Source of the DNA: Branchiostoma floridae
Taxonomy: Eukaryota; Chordata; Leptocardii; Amphioxiformes; Branchiostomatidae
DNA length: 64,000 nucleotides
Direction of reading: 5' to 3'
Assembly: GCF_000003815.2 (NCBI RefSeq)
Contig: NC_049983.1
Coordinates: 24,394,068 to 24,458,067, forward strand
The notes beneath the pieces were generated by a model that did no database searches, had not been told where the DNA came from, and saw nothing but the letters and a program-made list of their open reading frames with translations. Below, piece by piece: positions 62,560-64,000 of the stretch. Position 1 is the first letter of the stretch; every line of letters starts with the position of its first letter. Position numbers and translations under genes: made by a program.

Positions 62560-64000
62560 TTCGTCACTATTTTGTTATTTTCTCCGATTATTTGTAATTT
62601 AGATATTGCGTAATACGTAAAAGTATGACTTAGAAGATGACGAATACACGAAAAGAAAGAAATTCGTTCTTACAGTAATAGAATACTTACAGTTTATCCA
62701 GGAATACGAAACCTAAAAACTTACAAACATACAGCTTCTTGACCGAGGTTATATTCTACATCAAGTCAACTATGCCTGAAGAAAGTGGCCTGAGCCTATC
62801 TTGATTGCATATGTTGATAACAGTATAGAGTCTAGCATATCACCTCAAATGGTTATATTAGACTTATATTATATAGGCAACTGTCAAAATGTCATATTGC
62901 TTTTGATTGCCAAGGCGTTTAAAGGCTGAACGCGAGATTTATTTCACGGGAAGTGCAAACTGTGGTCAACAGCCACGGGCCTTCGAGGCGGATTCTCTGT
63001 GCACTTTAATTTCACCAGTTGTCACCAGAGCGATGATACTAAGTCTTTGGTGCGTCTTCCTTTCCATCAAGCGTTACAAGCAATCCTCCCCGTCTTCAGA
63101 GGTTCTCGCCAGCCGCTTGGGTGGTGCCTTGATGTGCTTATTTCCCACCGCACGAGCATGTCGTGGATTATCGGCTGAGAGGAGGATGGATGGGAGTCTT
63201 AGAAGCCGTGTGGCTGTCTTTGCACCTGCTGAGGAAGATTCGTTATCAAGTCTCGTTCATAAATTTCCCTTCTCGGTGATACCGTGTGCAGCGTTAAGTG
63301 ACTGTGGCTGTGTATAGTACATGTACACGGTATTTAATGTAATCTGTCAACCTACAGAAGAAGTTTAATGATATTTGAGAACAGCCATTTCCTTTTCTAG
63401 TATCAGGATTTTAGATATTTGCAATATGCGGGAACTGAAGAGAGAAAAATATATCAGAGTGATTGAATTTCTCGTAAATGGCTAAAATTACCGGACTGTC
63501 ACGGAATTCGTTCTTTTCAAGTGTTGTCCAACGTTAGTGCTGTTATCTATTCTCACCATAAGGAAAATGTATAGTTCCTAAAATTTATGAGAAGACCGGT
63601 GTCTTCTTGCAACTCAAGAGCTTCAATGATATGCGGGCATATAGAAGCTCCTGAGCAGTCTACTGGATAATGTTCTCTCTGCATACCCTAGGTGGTAATT
63701 TCCGAAGCTCTCTCTACCGTGTCTGAGGCACTGATGTGTGCAGTCTTGTTATCATTGCCAGACAGAACTGCGGATTACATTAATTGACTTTCACCTCGAC
63801 CGAGAAACACGCAGGTTTCCTTTCACTTTTCGTCAAAATGACAGCGTAGGCATAAGTAAATTTAACACTGCACGTTAATATACTGATCATTAGTAAAAGC
63901 AAGTGACAGCTGTCTTTGTGTGCGCTCTTATGTCCTTGGGCCAATGTTCTGTAAGTGTTGATTACCTGTACAGAGCTGCCGTATGTAGTGAATATATAGA
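62560..64000. other. Right end of window
   Basis: No supported gene. A 136-codon plus-strand ORF (62907-63317) lacks family motifs and codon-bias support. Confidence 0.55.

Overview
This is a gene-poor, intron-rich and repeat-rich piece of an animal genome. Three Cys-loop (pentameric ligand-gated) chloride-channel genes lie head to tail on the minus strand. Coding sequence occurs only as short exons with GT-AG junctions. Exon sizes and phases reproduce the ancestral GABA-A/glycine receptor layout: 68, 221, 83, 138 and 153 bp. The LINE, SINE and MITE complement, including the TTCGCGGTGG-type palindromic elements, looks like amphioxus (Branchiostoma). That species call comes from memory of such repeats, not from a search.

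Layout, left to right. Gene A (187-2858) is the 5' part of a receptor gene: signal peptide through the Cys-loop exon; the rest lies beyond position 1. Gene B (5350-14632) is complete: nine exon positions, 508 aa predicted. It carries two adjacent intact versions of exon 7, which encodes binding loop C, TM1 and the start of TM2. They are separated by a 65-bp intron and are probably mutually exclusive. A 127-bp tandem repeat fills 15.2-16.9 kb between genes B and C. Gene C (19855-56418) is complete but stretched over 36.6 kb, with 466 aa predicted and introns up to 11.6 kb. From 56.4 to 64 kb is the 5' flank of gene C, with DNA transposons and a LINE relic.

The introns hold tandem arrays: a 21-bp minisatellite abutting exon 7 of gene C, a 171-bp repeat at 41-42.7 kb, and a cluster of about 12 short palindromes at 33.19-33.60 kb. 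They also hold several MITE families with visible inverted repeats and some target-site duplications, tRNA-derived SINEs, three or four LINE 3' fragments, and a deleted mariner nested inside one LINE.

All three receptors share the PAR/anion-channel core where it is visible and the LRKYPLD Cys-loop. Genes B and C have GABA-A beta-like binding loops and lack the second cysteine pair of true glycine receptors. The cluster is best read as tandem paralogues whose subunits may co-assemble. No gene outside this family is supported in the window.
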